Of a stretch of DNA of 64,000 nt, positions 17,298 to 25,483 are shown piece after piece; position 1 is the stretch's first letter, and every line of letters begins with the position of its first letter. The notes under the pieces are model-generated. The model was not told where the DNA came from. It saw nothing but the letters and a program-made list of their open reading frames with translations, and did no database searches. Source of the stretch: JAFGBI01 sp964454025. Lineage in GTDB: Bacteria > Myxococcota_A > Polyangia > Polyangiales > Polyangiaceae. The stretch is from assembly GCA_964454025.1 (NCBI GenBank), contig CAYVRP010000013.1, forward strand, positions 1 through 64,000, read 5' to 3'. Both the position numbers and the translations under genes were made by a program.

Positions 17298-18041
17298 TCA
17301 GGCGTCGATGGGCCCCTCGGCGCGCCCGTGGATGAACTGCTGGATGATGGGGTCCGGGGAGCGCCGGAACTCGTCCGGGGTGCCGAGGAGGAGCACCTGG
17401 CCATGGTAGAGCATGACGATTCGGTCCGCGATGGAGAAGATGCTCTTCAGGTCGTGGGAAACGACGATGCTCGTCACCCCGAGATCGTCGCTCAGCTGCC
17501 GGATCAGGCGGTCGACGCGCCGGGCGCTCACCGGGTCGAGGCTGGTCGTCGGCTCGTCGAACAGGACGTACCGCGGCTGCAGCGTGAGGGCGCGGGCGAT
17601 GGCCACGCGCTTGCGCATCCCGTCGCCGAGCTCGGCGGGGAAGCGATCGGCGAAGTCGCCCATCTGCACCCGCTCCAGCAGCTCGAGTGCACGGCGCCGC
17701 CCCTCCGCGGCGCCGATCCGGAAGTGCTTCCGGAGCGGGAGAGCGACGTTGTCGACGCAAGACATGGAGTCGAACAGCGTCGCGTGCTGGAAGACCATGG
17801 CGCACTTCTTCCGAACCGCGTACATCTGGCGCTCGTCGAGATCGGTGATGTCCTCGCCGTCGATGCTGATGCGCCCGCCGTCCGGGCGCAGCAGCCCGAC
17901 CAGGTGCTTGATGAGGACGCTCTTGCCGACCCCGGAGGCGCCGATGATGAAGAAGACCTCACCGTCCGCCACCTCGAAGCTCACCCCGCGGAGCACGCGC
18001 TTCTCGCCGAAGCTCTTCTCCAGATTCCGAAACGCGATCAT
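17298..18041 (-). CDS. MCE transporter ATPase, MlaF-like, with non-consensus signature
   Basis: 247 residues. It resembles MlaF: Walker A IGASGVGKSVLIKHLVGL, Q-loop VFQHATLFDSMSC, Walker B YVLFDEPTTSLDPVS, switch His in SIVVSHDLKSIF and the MlaF-type tail SPDPIIQQFIHGRAEGP. The ABC signature is ELGDGMRKRVAIARAL, so the expected LSGGQ/M Ser-Gly-Gly reads Leu-Gly-Asp-Gly-Met. A second, different ATPase is encoded at 20605-21339 with an intact signature but without the switch His. The start is ATG 18041, divergent from the lipoprotein gene at 18167. Confidence 0.93.
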   Translation of the reverse strand: MIAFRNLEKSFGEKRVLRGVSFEVADGEVFFIIGASGVGKSVLIKHLVGLLRPDGGRISIDGEDITDLDERQMYAVRKKCAMVFQHATLFDSMSCVDNVALPLRKHFRIGAAEGRRRALELLERVQMGDFADRFPAELGDGMRKRVAIARALTLQPRYVLFDEPTTSLDPVSARRVDRLIRQLSDDLGVTSIVVSHDLKSIFSIADRIVMLYHGQVLLLGTPDEFRRSPDPIIQQFIHGRAEGPIDA

Positions 18042-18166
18042 GGTGGAGGCGGCCGGGCGGGGCGGCGCGGCCCCTGCTCGAGCGCTCCATCCTGCGCCGA
18101 AGCGGGGAGGAGACGCAATCTCACCGGGCCGGAACGGTTCTTGCTAAACTCACCCCCACGGCCGTC

Positions 18167-18835
18167 GTGCAACGTGGTTTCCTCGCCCCCGTCGCCCTTC
18201 GCTGCCTGAACTGGTACTCCCTGGGCCTGGGCGTGGTCGCGGCCTGTCATCGCTCCGACGCGGCGCCGACCGGGCGCCACGACTCGGGGTACTGGGCGCA
18301 CAGCCCGGTCGTCTGCGAGGTGGACGAGGTGCGAGAATACTACTGCGACGAGCTATTGCCACGCCAGTCCGCCCTGCCGGCGGCGCCGCCCTACGAGGAC
18401 TGCCCGGGGGTGGTGGACGAGCACGTCGGGGAGCTCGACCCGACCCCATCGGTGGCGGTGTTCGATCCGAGCTACACCGAGCATATCCGGCAGCGGCAGT
18501 CGCCCGGGAACAGCTGCTGCTACAGCTGGTGCGCCGACGTCACGCTGCGCGATCCGGCGCGCATCGATCCCCGGGCCCGCTGCGACGAGCCGGGGGCGAT
18601 CCGGGAATCATACTGCCTCGACGAGCCGGAGTCCGGCACCCGCCAGCCCGGTCCGGCACCGTACGAGCGCTGTCCGAGCGCCATCGCACCCCCGGAGGTG
18701 GCGGTGTTCTTCGCGCCGCCGGGGGCGGTCCTCGATCCCGAGGCCACGGCCGGCCGTCGTCAGCGAGGGTTTCGCGAGTGTTGCTACGCTTGGTGCTCCG
18801 TGGTGCCCCGCGGCGCGGCGGTCCAGGGCCCCTGA
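18167..18835 (+). CDS. Lipoprotein with two copies of a six-Cys CCYxWC module
   Basis: 222 residues from GTG 18167. The N-terminus (LNWYSLGLGVVAAC) ends in lipobox VAAC at Cys 27. Two homologous modules follow (about 48-125 and 140-213). Each has C-x(9,10)-C-x18-C-P, with R-E-x-Y-C and P-Y-E-x-C-P, a VAVF segment and a final CCYSWC or CCYAWC. Six cysteines per module suggest disulfides in the periplasm. A TAAACT at 18145-18150, 16 bases before the start, is a possible -10 element. It is transcribed toward the two permease genes (85-base gap) and away from the MCE operon, so an accessory role in this transporter is plausible but unproven. Confidence 0.75.
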   Translation: MQRGFLAPVALRCLNWYSLGLGVVAACHRSDAAPTGRHDSGYWAHSPVVCEVDEVREYYCDELLPRQSALPAAPPYEDCPGVVDEHVGELDPTPSVAVFDPSYTEHIRQRQSPGNSCCYSWCADVTLRDPARIDPRARCDEPGAIRESYCLDEPESGTRQPGPAPYERCPSAIAPPEVAVFFAPPGAVLDPEATAGRRQRGFRECCYAWCSVVPRGAAVQGP

Positions 18836-18920
18836 CCGATCCGCGGCGCGGAGCCGCCGTCGTCGCGCGCGGGCCTGACTTCGAGGTGCATCGGTTCAAG
18901 GACTGAGGTAGAGGGCGGCC

Positions 18921-19721
18921 ATGCTCTTCGCGGGAGCCAGGCGTAACGTCGCTGGGGTCGCGACGGTGCTCGGCGGCGGCTTCCTCGACGTCGCCAAGCT
19001 GGTGGGCGCGCTGGGCGTGCTCGCCGGTCGCGTCGTCTTCCGGGTGCTCTCGCTGGACTTCGATCGCGCCGAGCTCGTGCGGAGCCTCTACAAGATGGGG
19101 GTCAAGTCCCTGCCCATCGTGGTGGTCACGGCGCTCTTCACCGGCGGGATCATGGTCATCCAGGCCGCGCCCATCGTCGAGCGCTACCAGGCCCACGGGC
19201 TGCTCGGCTGGGGTGCCGGGTTCGGGACCCTGCGTGAGATCGGGCCGCTGCTGGTGGCGCTGATGATCTCCGGGCGGGTGGGCGCGAACAACACGGCCGA
19301 GCTGGGGACGATGGTGGTGACCGAGCAGATCGACGCCTTGCGCGCGCTGGCGATCGATCCGGTAAGCTACCTCGTCGTGCCGCGCTTCGTGGGCATCGTC
19401 GCCACGCTGTTCTTCTCCAACGTCTTTGCCGTGCTGGGCGCGCTGGTCGCCGCGGCCTACGTCGGCGACGCCCTGGTGGGGGTGTCCCCAGCGGTGTTCT
19501 ACAGCGGCCTGACGGGGGGGCTGCTCGGGGCGGGGGACTTCTTGCATGGCATGCTGAAGAGCGCCGTGTTCGGGGTCGTGATCGCGCTCGCGAGCTGTCA
19601 CTACGGCCTGGCGACCGCGGGCGGAGCCCCCGGCGTCGGCCGGGCGGTGAACTCCACCGTGGTCTCCAGCGCGGTCGGGATCTTCGTCCTCGACTACGTC
19701 GTCTCCTTCCTGTTCGGGTGA
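18921..19721 (+). CDS. MCE transporter permease 1 (MlaE-like)
   Basis: 266 residues. MlaE/YrbE permeases form the membrane dimer through which lipids pass to the MCE ring. Several long helices are visible, and the family core TLREIGPLLVALMISGRVGA, TAELGTMVVTEQIDALRALA and IDPVSYLVVPRFVGI is clear (the coupling helix that contacts the ATPase). The N-terminal amphipathic segment before LYKMGVKSLPIVVVTALFTG fits the family. ATG 18921 follows a weak GAGGG. It ends 4 bases before the second permease gene, so the two are surely one operon. Confidence 0.94.
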   Translation: MLFAGARRNVAGVATVLGGGFLDVAKLVGALGVLAGRVVFRVLSLDFDRAELVRSLYKMGVKSLPIVVVTALFTGGIMVIQAAPIVERYQAHGLLGWGAGFGTLREIGPLLVALMISGRVGANNTAELGTMVVTEQIDALRALAIDPVSYLVVPRFVGIVATLFFSNVFAVLGALVAAAYVGDALVGVSPAVFYSGLTGGLLGAGDFLHGMLKSAVFGVVIALASCHYGLATAGGAPGVGRAVNSTVVSSAVGIFVLDYVVSFLFG

Positions 19722-19725
19722 GCCG

Positions 19726-20586
19726 ATGCGGTACGACGCGCCGCGGGTGGAGGGTTCCGATCGCACCAGCAGCGTGGGCTTCGTCGACGAAACCGCCGAC
19801 CTCCCGCCGACGGGGGTGGCGGCGCTGGCGGAGGCCGCGCTGGACGTGCTCGGGGAGATCCGGGGCGTGACCGCGTTGCTCGTCGACACGGTCCGCTTCA
19901 CGCTGCAGCGGCGGCTCGACGTCGGCGCCGTCGCCACCCAGATGTACGAGATCGGCAACCGCTCGCTGGTCTTCGTCTCGGTGGTGATGGGGTTCATCGG
20001 CATGATCCTCGTCTACCAGGCCGGCCTGCAGCTCCTGCGGGTGATCCCCGACCTGAGCGATCTCGGCCCGACCTACATCGCGCTTCTGGTGAGCGAGCTC
20101 GGGCCGACCATCTCGGCGCTCATGCTCGTCACTCGCGTCGGCGCGGGGATCGCGGCGGAGATCGGCTCGATGGTGGTCACGGAGCAGGTAGACGCCCTGC
20201 GCATGTGCGCGGCCGACCCGGTCGATCACCTGGTGAAGCCGCGGTTCGTGGCCTCCATCTCGATGACGTTCATGCTCGGGATCGTGGCCACCGGCGTGGC
20301 CTTCTTCACGGGGATGCTCACGGCGCTCGCCTTCTTCGGGGTGAACCCGCGGACGTTCGCCGATTTCCGGGTGGTCGACGCCGGCGACCTCCTGGTCGCG
20401 GTGGTCAAGTGCCTCACCTACGGGGCCGCGATCCCGGTGGTGAGCGCCTACTGCGGGCTCACCGCCCACGGAGGTTCGGAGGGCGTGGGGCGGGCAACGA
20501 CGCGTGCGGTCGTGAATGCGTCGCTCACCGTCATCATGCTGGACTTCCTCATCGGCGCGGCGGGCTACGTCCTGCTCGGCGGCTGA
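19726..20586 (+). CDS. MCE transporter permease 2 (MlaE-like)
   Basis: 286 residues, a second and clearly different MlaE-family permease with its own core ALLVSELGPTISALMLVTRV, AGIAAEIGSMVVTEQVDALR and AADPVDHLVKPRFVASI. About 75 N-terminal residues precede the first helix (SLVFVSVVMGFIGMILVYQ). Two unequal permeases in tandem resemble the YrbE-A/YrbE-B pairs of actinobacterial Mce systems and suggest a heterodimeric channel. It starts 4 bases after permease 1 and converges on the second ATPase gene, 18 bases away. Confidence 0.93.
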   Translation: MRYDAPRVEGSDRTSSVGFVDETADLPPTGVAALAEAALDVLGEIRGVTALLVDTVRFTLQRRLDVGAVATQMYEIGNRSLVFVSVVMGFIGMILVYQAGLQLLRVIPDLSDLGPTYIALLVSELGPTISALMLVTRVGAGIAAEIGSMVVTEQVDALRMCAADPVDHLVKPRFVASISMTFMLGIVATGVAFFTGMLTALAFFGVNPRTFADFRVVDAGDLLVAVVKCLTYGAAIPVVSAYCGLTAHGGSEGVGRATTRAVVNASLTVIMLDFLIGAAGYVLLGG

Positions 20587-20604
20587 GCCGGCGGGTGGAG
20601 GGAC

Positions 20605-21339
20605 TCAGAGCGGGCCGTCGGGGAGCCCGTGCATGAACTGGTACACGTAAGGGTCGGGCGACTCGAGGGCGCTCGCGGTGGTCCCCTCGAAGATAAGTCG
20701 GCCGCGATACATCATCCCGACGCGATCGGTGACGGTGAAGAGCCGTTCGAGATCGCTCGACACCATGATCACGGTGGTCCCGTTCGCGCGCTGCTCCTCG
20801 CGCAGCAGATTGAAGATCTTCTGGCTGTTGACGGGGTCGAGCCCGGCCGCCGGCTCGTCGTAGATGACGATGGGCGCCCCCGTGATGGTCGCCCTCGCCA
20901 CGCCGACTCGGCGCCGCTGCCCCCCGCTGAGGCCCGCGGGAAGACGCGGCTCGAAGCCCGAGAGGCCGACGCGCGCGAGGCGCTCGGCGACGCGTCGTCG
21001 GACCTCCTCCTCCGACGGTCGCTCCAGGCGGCGGAGCGGGAAGGCGACGTTCTCTCCGACCGTGAGGAAGTCGAACAGGGCGTTGTTCTGGAACTGCATC
21101 CCAATCTGCTGCCGGAAGCGGGCGAGCTCCACCTCGTCCATGGCGGCCACGTTGCGGTCCAGGACGACGACGCGCCCGGAGTCGGCGCGCACCAGGCCCG
21201 TGATCACCTTGAGCAGGCTCGTCTTGCCGGAGGCGGCGGGGCCAACGAGCCCGAAGAGGCAGCCGCGGGGGACATGCAGCGTCACGCTGCGCAGGATGGG
21301 CCGGCCGTAGGCCTTGATGACGCGCTCGAGCCGGATCAC
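20605..21339 (-). CDS. MCE transporter ATPase 2, MlaF-like, lacking the switch His
   Basis: 244 residues from GTG 21339, which overlaps the stop of the SctJ-like gene by four bases (GTGA). Walker A is LVGPAASGKTSLLKVITGL, Q-loop MQFQNNALFDFL, signature GLSGGQRRRVGVARA (intact) and Walker B IVIYDEPAAGLDPVN. The segment that should hold the switch His reads VIMVSSDLERLF, with Ser in place of His. The tail SPDPYVYQFMHGLPDGPL is MlaF-like. Read with ATPase 1, which keeps the His but has a damaged signature, the pair predicts one intact and one degenerate ATP site. The longer frame to 22116 is antisense-like padding over the SctJ gene. Confidence 0.93.
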   Translation of the reverse strand: MIRLERVIKAYGRPILRSVTLHVPRGCLFGLVGPAASGKTSLLKVITGLVRADSGRVVVLDRNVAAMDEVELARFRQQIGMQFQNNALFDFLTVGENVAFPLRRLERPSEEEVRRRVAERLARVGLSGFEPRLPAGLSGGQRRRVGVARATITGAPIVIYDEPAAGLDPVNSQKIFNLLREEQRANGTTVIMVSSDLERLFTVTDRVGMMYRGRLIFEGTTASALESPDPYVYQFMHGLPDGPL

Positions 21340-22139
21340 TTCTCCGCCTCGGCGTCCGCCGCGGTGCGGAGGGCCTCGAGGGCACGCTGGGTGCGGCGGA
21401 GCTTGAGCCAGATCGTGGCCGCCGCCACCAGGATCAGGAGCTGCGCGGACAGGGCGCCCGCCCCGATCCAGCGCAGCGGACCGAGGGACGCCCGTGTCAC
21501 CGCGATGGGGCCGAGATGCGCGAGGCCGGCGGTGGCGGCGGGCGCGTTCGGGACCGGCGCGGTCACCACGGAGACGCGCTGCGGGCCGAGCCCCGGGACG
21601 GCCCCCGCGACCAGCCGCTGGACGTCGGCGGCGCCGACGGGTGGCGTCGCGCCGCGGTACCGCAGCAGGACGGACGCGCTCGGCTCGACCGGGTGTGGAT
21701 CGAGCGAGAGGACGTCGCGGGGGGGGACGGCGAGGTGGACGCGGGCGGACAGTACTCCGTCTATCCCGAGCAGGGAGCGCTCGAGCTCCCCCGACGTTCC
21801 GGCGACGAGGCGCGCGTGCTCGGCGGAGCGGCTGGGCACGATCGAGCTGGCGCCGAGGGCGTCGAGCACGCCGGGCGCCGGGGGCCGCGGCAGGCCGCGC
21901 GCCTGCAGCGCCGCGACCGCCGGTGCGGCCTCGCGGCGCGGGACGGTCACGCGCCAACGGGCCTCGTGCGCAGGATCGGGCTCCTTGGTGGCGGCGACGC
22001 CGCTCGCCTCGAGGGCCACCACTGCCTCGTTGGCCTCCCGCTCGTCGAGGTCGGCCGCGACCGGCGCCGCGCAGCCCTCGACGAGGGTGGCCGCGACGAC
22101 GAGCGCGATCCCGCACCCGGCTCGGACCGCCCTGCGCAT
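21336..22139 (-). CDS. SctJ/YscJ/FliF-family ring lipoprotein (orphan)
   Basis: 267 residues from ATG 22139. A signal peptide (RAGCGIALVVAATLVEGC) is followed by the first ring-building motif, DLDEREANEAVVALEASGVA, the hinge and linker RGLPRPP, then SAEHARLVAGTSGELERSLL, IDGVLSARVHLAVPP and SASVLLRYRG with VQRLVAGAVPGL and VSVV, all in the order of type III secretion SctJ. A membrane helix near residues 222-245 and a short basic tail complete the SctJ layout. SctJ forms the 24-subunit inner-membrane ring of injectisomes. No other secretion gene is present, and it is coupled to an MCE ATPase gene, so its partner may be the lipid transporter. Confidence 0.88.
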   Translation of the reverse strand: MRRAVRAGCGIALVVAATLVEGCAAPVAADLDEREANEAVVALEASGVAATKEPDPAHEARWRVTVPRREAAPAVAALQARGLPRPPAPGVLDALGASSIVPSRSAEHARLVAGTSGELERSLLGIDGVLSARVHLAVPPRDVLSLDPHPVEPSASVLLRYRGATPPVGAADVQRLVAGAVPGLGPQRVSVVTAPVPNAPAATAGLAHLGPIAVTRASLGPLRWIGAGALSAQLLILVAAATIWLKLRRTQRALEALRTAADAEAEK

Positions 22140-22195
22140 CGGCGCGCAGCCTACGGGAGGCCAGGGCCGGCTGCCAAGGACCGGGGGAAAGAGCT

Positions 22196-22213
22196 GCAAT
22201 TGCGCACTATTGC
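22196..22213. promoter_or_regulatory. Inverted repeat upstream of the sctJ-ATPase operon
   Basis: GCAAT and ATTGC arms, 8 bases apart, lie 57-74 bases upstream of the SctJ-like start in an AT-richer patch of an otherwise GC-rich gap. It may be an operator or part of the promoter. The arms are short, so chance cannot be excluded. Confidence 0.25.
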
Positions 22214-22247
22214 GACGGTCCGAGCCCGCGCCGCGCCGTCCGGGCGC

Positions 22248-23828
22248 TCAGTTGGGGGCGAAGGTCGTCCGCGTCACGTCCAGCCGGGGGTGGACGGGGA
22301 AGGAGATGCCGCGGATCTGCCCGGCGATGCAGTTGGCGATGCCCGGGTTGGACGGGTTGGTCGTCACCGTGACGCCGACGGCGCGCCCGTTCTGCACCGC
22401 CGCGCAGATGTTGACGGCCATGCTGTTGGGAACGCCGCACGCATTGAGGTACGTGCCCCGGTTGAGCACGGCACCGTAAGCGCCGGCGGTGAGGTCAGCC
22501 GGGATCTTCTTGCCGTCCGACCCGATGCTGTACGACTCGACGTACTTGGCCTGCGCCGCCTCGCAGCTCATCCCGCCGCCGAGCTGCGGGTACCCGCCCT
22601 GGGTCCCGATCACCCCGCCCCGGCCGGCGCCGCCGCGCTTCGCGCCGAGCCCGATGCCGCCGTCGGTGTCCACGTTCGCCACCGCCTCGCCGCTGATCTC
22701 GACCTTGTCGCGGCGGATGCCACGCTGGGCGACGAGCCAGACGACGCCGACGGCGATCAGCGCGCCCACGATGGCCACCCCGATCAGCGCCTTCCCCGCC
22801 GTGCTCCGGCTCTCCTGGACGACCACGCGCTCGATGGCGGCCTTCTCCGCCTTGATGTCCCGGTGGATCCGGGCGTGCTCCGCGAAGGGGGCGAATTCGT
22901 CCCAGTCCCGGATCATGCGCTCCTGCGCGCTCAGCGTGTCGCGCAGGTAGTCCCCCTCCAGGAAGGAGTTGGAGGCGATCTGCTGCAGGAGCTCGACCGC
23001 GTTGAACGGACCGTGATCCATCCCGTCCTTGATGACGACGTAGCGCGGGCGGGGATCCGACTCGAGGCGGGACTTGAGCGCGGAGAGCTCCGCCGTCTGG
23101 TCGTCTTGCGGGCGCGGCGGCGCGGCCCGCTGCTGCACCACGAGATCGAAGGGGCTGACGGCGCCGCCGGTGACCTCGATGCGCTGCTTGGGCGGCGGCG
23201 GCATCAGCGACATCGAGACGTCCACCTCCACGTCACCGACGTGATCGAGGTGGGACTCGTCGGCCGCGGGCGGGGTCATGCTCCCCAGCGGCGCGAGGTG
23301 GTGGAGGGCCTGGGCGAGCGCGTGCAGATCGTCGGGCCGGTGCGCCGGATCCGCCACCAGGGCCTTGCTCAAGATGATTTCGATCGCTGCCGGGAGTGCC
23401 GGGTCGATCTCGGTGGGGCGGCGCATCCCGGGACCCACGGTCTGGCCCGTGACCAGCTCGTAGAGGATGGCGCCTACCGAGAAGACACTGCTCCGCGCGT
23501 CGCCCGGCTGCCCTGCGCGCTCCTCGGGCGCGAGGCAGGACTTGTCTCGCGGCAGCGTGGGCGGCGATCCCGCCAGGTTGGGGTCCACGGTCCAGCGGCC
23601 GTCGATCTGGCGCACGGCGGAGGGATGCAAGTAGAGTCGCTCCCCGGCCGCATGCCGCTCGGCGGCGGCGAGGCAGAGGGGGACCACGACCCCGATCGCA
23701 TCGCTGATGAGGAAGACCTGCCCCTGAGCTCGCAGCTCCTCGAGGCGCGCCCGGAGGGAGCCGGGGATGATGGCGGAGCCGACGGGCAAGGGCGTTCCGA
23801 TCCGCTGAGCACTCATGGGGGCCGGCAT
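22248..23828 (-). CDS. Pseudokinase-GYF-AgmX/PglI C-terminal membrane protein
   Basis: 526 residues from ATG 23828 (ATG 23816 is equally possible). Residues 10-180 resemble a Ser/Thr kinase C-lobe: CLAPEERAGQPGDARSSVFS matches the APE region, VFSVGAILYELVTGQT the following helix, and ILSKALVADPAHRPDDL the RP-containing last helix. The HRD and DFG catalytic motifs and the N-lobe are absent, so it should not phosphorylate. A GYF_2-like module follows (YVVIKDGMDHGPFNAVELLQ), then a membrane helix (ALIGVAIVGALIAVGVVWLV) and an AgmX/PglI-type C-terminal domain (CIAGQIRGISFP). AgmX and PglI are linked to gliding in Myxococcus. The domain order suggests a kinase-fold sensor spanning the inner membrane; that is inference. 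Confidence 0.75.
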   Translation of the reverse strand: MPAPMSAQRIGTPLPVGSAIIPGSLRARLEELRAQGQVFLISDAIGVVVPLCLAAAERHAAGERLYLHPSAVRQIDGRWTVDPNLAGSPPTLPRDKSCLAPEERAGQPGDARSSVFSVGAILYELVTGQTVGPGMRRPTEIDPALPAAIEIILSKALVADPAHRPDDLHALAQALHHLAPLGSMTPPAADESHLDHVGDVEVDVSMSLMPPPPKQRIEVTGGAVSPFDLVVQQRAAPPRPQDDQTAELSALKSRLESDPRPRYVVIKDGMDHGPFNAVELLQQIASNSFLEGDYLRDTLSAQERMIRDWDEFAPFAEHARIHRDIKAEKAAIERVVVQESRSTAGKALIGVAIVGALIAVGVVWLVAQRGIRRDKVEISGEAVANVDTDGGIGLGAKRGGAGRGGVIGTQGGYPQLGGGMSCEAAQAKYVESYSIGSDGKKIPADLTAGAYGAVLNRGTYLNACGVPNSMAVNICAAVQNGRAVGVTVTTNPSNPGIANCIAGQIRGISFPVHPRLDVTRTTFAPN

Positions 23829-23857
23829 CTTAGCAAACCGCTCGGGCGCGTAATGCC

Positions 23858-24766
23858 TCAGATCGGTGTAGGAGGACGGGTGTCGGCGGTCCTCCATGGG
23901 TGGCGACGGTGCATTGGATCACCCCGGACGAAACTCCGCAACACGGGAGCGATGTTCTCGGCGACGTCCGCGTCCCACTCACCGCCGTGGAGGTAGTCGA
24001 CCGGCCGATGGTTCGTATCGAGGCGGGCGAAGCCGGGGATGCTCTCGGTCGGTATGCCGAGGTGCGCGAGCTCCACCGAGAACTCGGCCACGTCGACGCG
24101 CACCAGCAGGGTGGAGGCGAGGGCGCGCTGCAGGCTCGGGTCGAGCAGCGCGGCGGCGACGCCATCGCAAGGCGCGCAGTCAGCCCCGTTCAGCCAGAGC
24201 AGCAGCGTGCGCTGCTCGCGCTCGGCGAGGCGCTGCTGTTCGGTGAGGGCCGCGCGGAGGTCGCCCGAGTCGGGGCCGAGGTCCGTGAGCAGCACGCGAC
24301 CGACTCGGACCGTTTCCGTGCGGCGAAGCTCGTGCTGCGCGTCCGCTTCGGCGAGCCGCTCGCGCGGGCGCGGGGCAGGGAGGGTGGTGGAGCGCGGAGC
24401 GGCGGCCCGGGGCGCCGCGACGGTCGCGGTCGAACGAGGGCGGGGGCGCGCGGGCTTGAGGTTCGCCTCTTGCACGAGAGCGAACAGCCAGACCAGGCCG
24501 CCAACCGTGAGCAGCACGCTCAGGGCGCCGAGCGCCAGGCCGGCGTTCGCGAGCGCCAATCGGGGCCGCGGCGGGGCGGCGCTGCGCGCCTCGGAGCGGG
24601 CGAGCAGGGCGAGCACGATCGCGACCAGTCCGCCGGATCCCGGCAGGCAGGTCACGCCCAGCAGCCCGGTCACGAAGGCCGCGATCGCCAGGGGTGGAGT
24701 GGGGGGCGGGGCGACCGCGCGCGACGTCCCCGCGACGTCGCGCGGATCTGAGTCGGCACGGGTCAT
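23858..24766 (-). CDS. Membrane protein with DUF4190-like helices and thioredoxin-like domain
   Basis: 302 residues from ATG 24766 (MTRADSDPRD). Residues 25-105 hold two helical segments (LAIAAFVTGLLGVTCLPGSG; LALANAGLALGALSVLLTVGG), the layout of DUF4190 proteins. A Pro/Arg-rich linker leads to a C-terminal domain with TLLLWLNGADCAPCDGVAAA, a thioredoxin-like C-x2-C motif, followed by VRVDVAEFSVELAHLGIPTESIPGFARLD, which matches the thioredoxin-fold strand and cis-Pro region. A thiol-disulfide role is plausible; which side of the membrane it acts on cannot be read with confidence. It is 29 bases from the pseudokinase gene, so the two are probably co-transcribed. Confidence 0.8.
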   Translation of the reverse strand: MTRADSDPRDVAGTSRAVAPPPTPPLAIAAFVTGLLGVTCLPGSGGLVAIVLALLARSEARSAAPPRPRLALANAGLALGALSVLLTVGGLVWLFALVQEANLKPARPRPRSTATVAAPRAAAPRSTTLPAPRPRERLAEADAQHELRRTETVRVGRVLLTDLGPDSGDLRAALTEQQRLAEREQRTLLLWLNGADCAPCDGVAAALLDPSLQRALASTLLVRVDVAEFSVELAHLGIPTESIPGFARLDTNHRPVDYLHGGEWDADVAENIAPVLRSFVRGDPMHRRHPWRTADTRPPTPI

Positions 24767-24862
24767 CGGTGGCGGGGCTGGTCCTCGGGGGACGCGACGC
24801 CCCGGCGCGACCATTCTACTTGGGGCGCCGGTCGCGGCTACGAGGGAGTGAGCCGCGGACGT

Positions 24863-25483
24863 TCAGAAGCCGATGCTGACCGCCGCGACCGCCATCAGCC
24901 AGGGCCCGACCGTCGCGCTCGCGGATCCCTGCACCGCCGGCAGCACCCCCGTCAGCTCCACTCCGGCGCGTGCGTCGGAGCCGCGAACGGGGAGCAAGTA
25001 CTGGAGCCCGGGCCTCAGCACGCCGACGCCGACGGTGGTCGCTGAGAGATCGCCCGCCTCGTCACGGGCGTCAACGCGAGCCAGCCCGCCACCAGCCCCG
25101 AGCAGGGGGTGCAGGCGGCGACCGAAGCCGAAGTCCAGCCACAGCTCGCCCGTGTATTGACTGACACCTTCCTCCTGGCCGACCCCCATCCACGCCGCGC
25201 TGGCGCGGAAGCCAGCGGCGCGGCGGCCGAGGTCGAGCGCCACCAGCAGCCCGCCCAGGGCCGTCGCGTCGGCGAGCCGGAGCGCGGGACCGGTGGCGAT
25301 TCGGAAGAGGGTAGCGGAGGGAACCGGGGGTGGCGGGCAGGCGCAGCAGGGGGGCGTCGCGGGCGGCGGTGCGCGGTAGAGCACGGGCGCCGGGTCCGGT
25401 GGCTCGGCGTACTGCGCGTGCGCGGGTCCGACGGCAAGGATCGCCAGCGACAGGAGCGGGAACGAGGGGCGGATGGGGCGCAT
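24863..25483 (-). CDS. Secreted, probable outer-membrane beta-rich protein
   Basis: 206 residues. The cleavable signal peptide MRPIRPSFPLLSLAILAVGPAHAQ ends in AHA|Q. A Pro/Cys-rich segment (PPPATPPCCACPPPPVP) follows, then about 160 residues of alternating hydrophobic and polar positions with many Gly, ending in Phe (VAAVSIGF), a pattern typical of an outer-membrane beta barrel whose last residue is Phe. No enzyme motif is seen. It could be a small porin-like or surface-structure protein. It ends 96 bases from the start of the thioredoxin-like gene, same strand. Confidence 0.7.
   Translation of the reverse strand: MRPIRPSFPLLSLAILAVGPAHAQYAEPPDPAPVLYRAPPPATPPCCACPPPPVPSATLFRIATGPALRLADATALGGLLVALDLGRRAAGFRASAAWMGVGQEEGVSQYTGELWLDFGFGRRLHPLLGAGGGLARVDARDEAGDLSATTVGVGVLRPGLQYLLPVRGSDARAGVELTGVLPAVQGSASATVGPWLMAVAAVSIGF

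Noticed and set aside
21336..22139. Part of a type III secretion cluster
   Set aside because: Only a SctJ-like protein is found; no sctV, sctR, sctC or ATPase gene of that system lies in the window.
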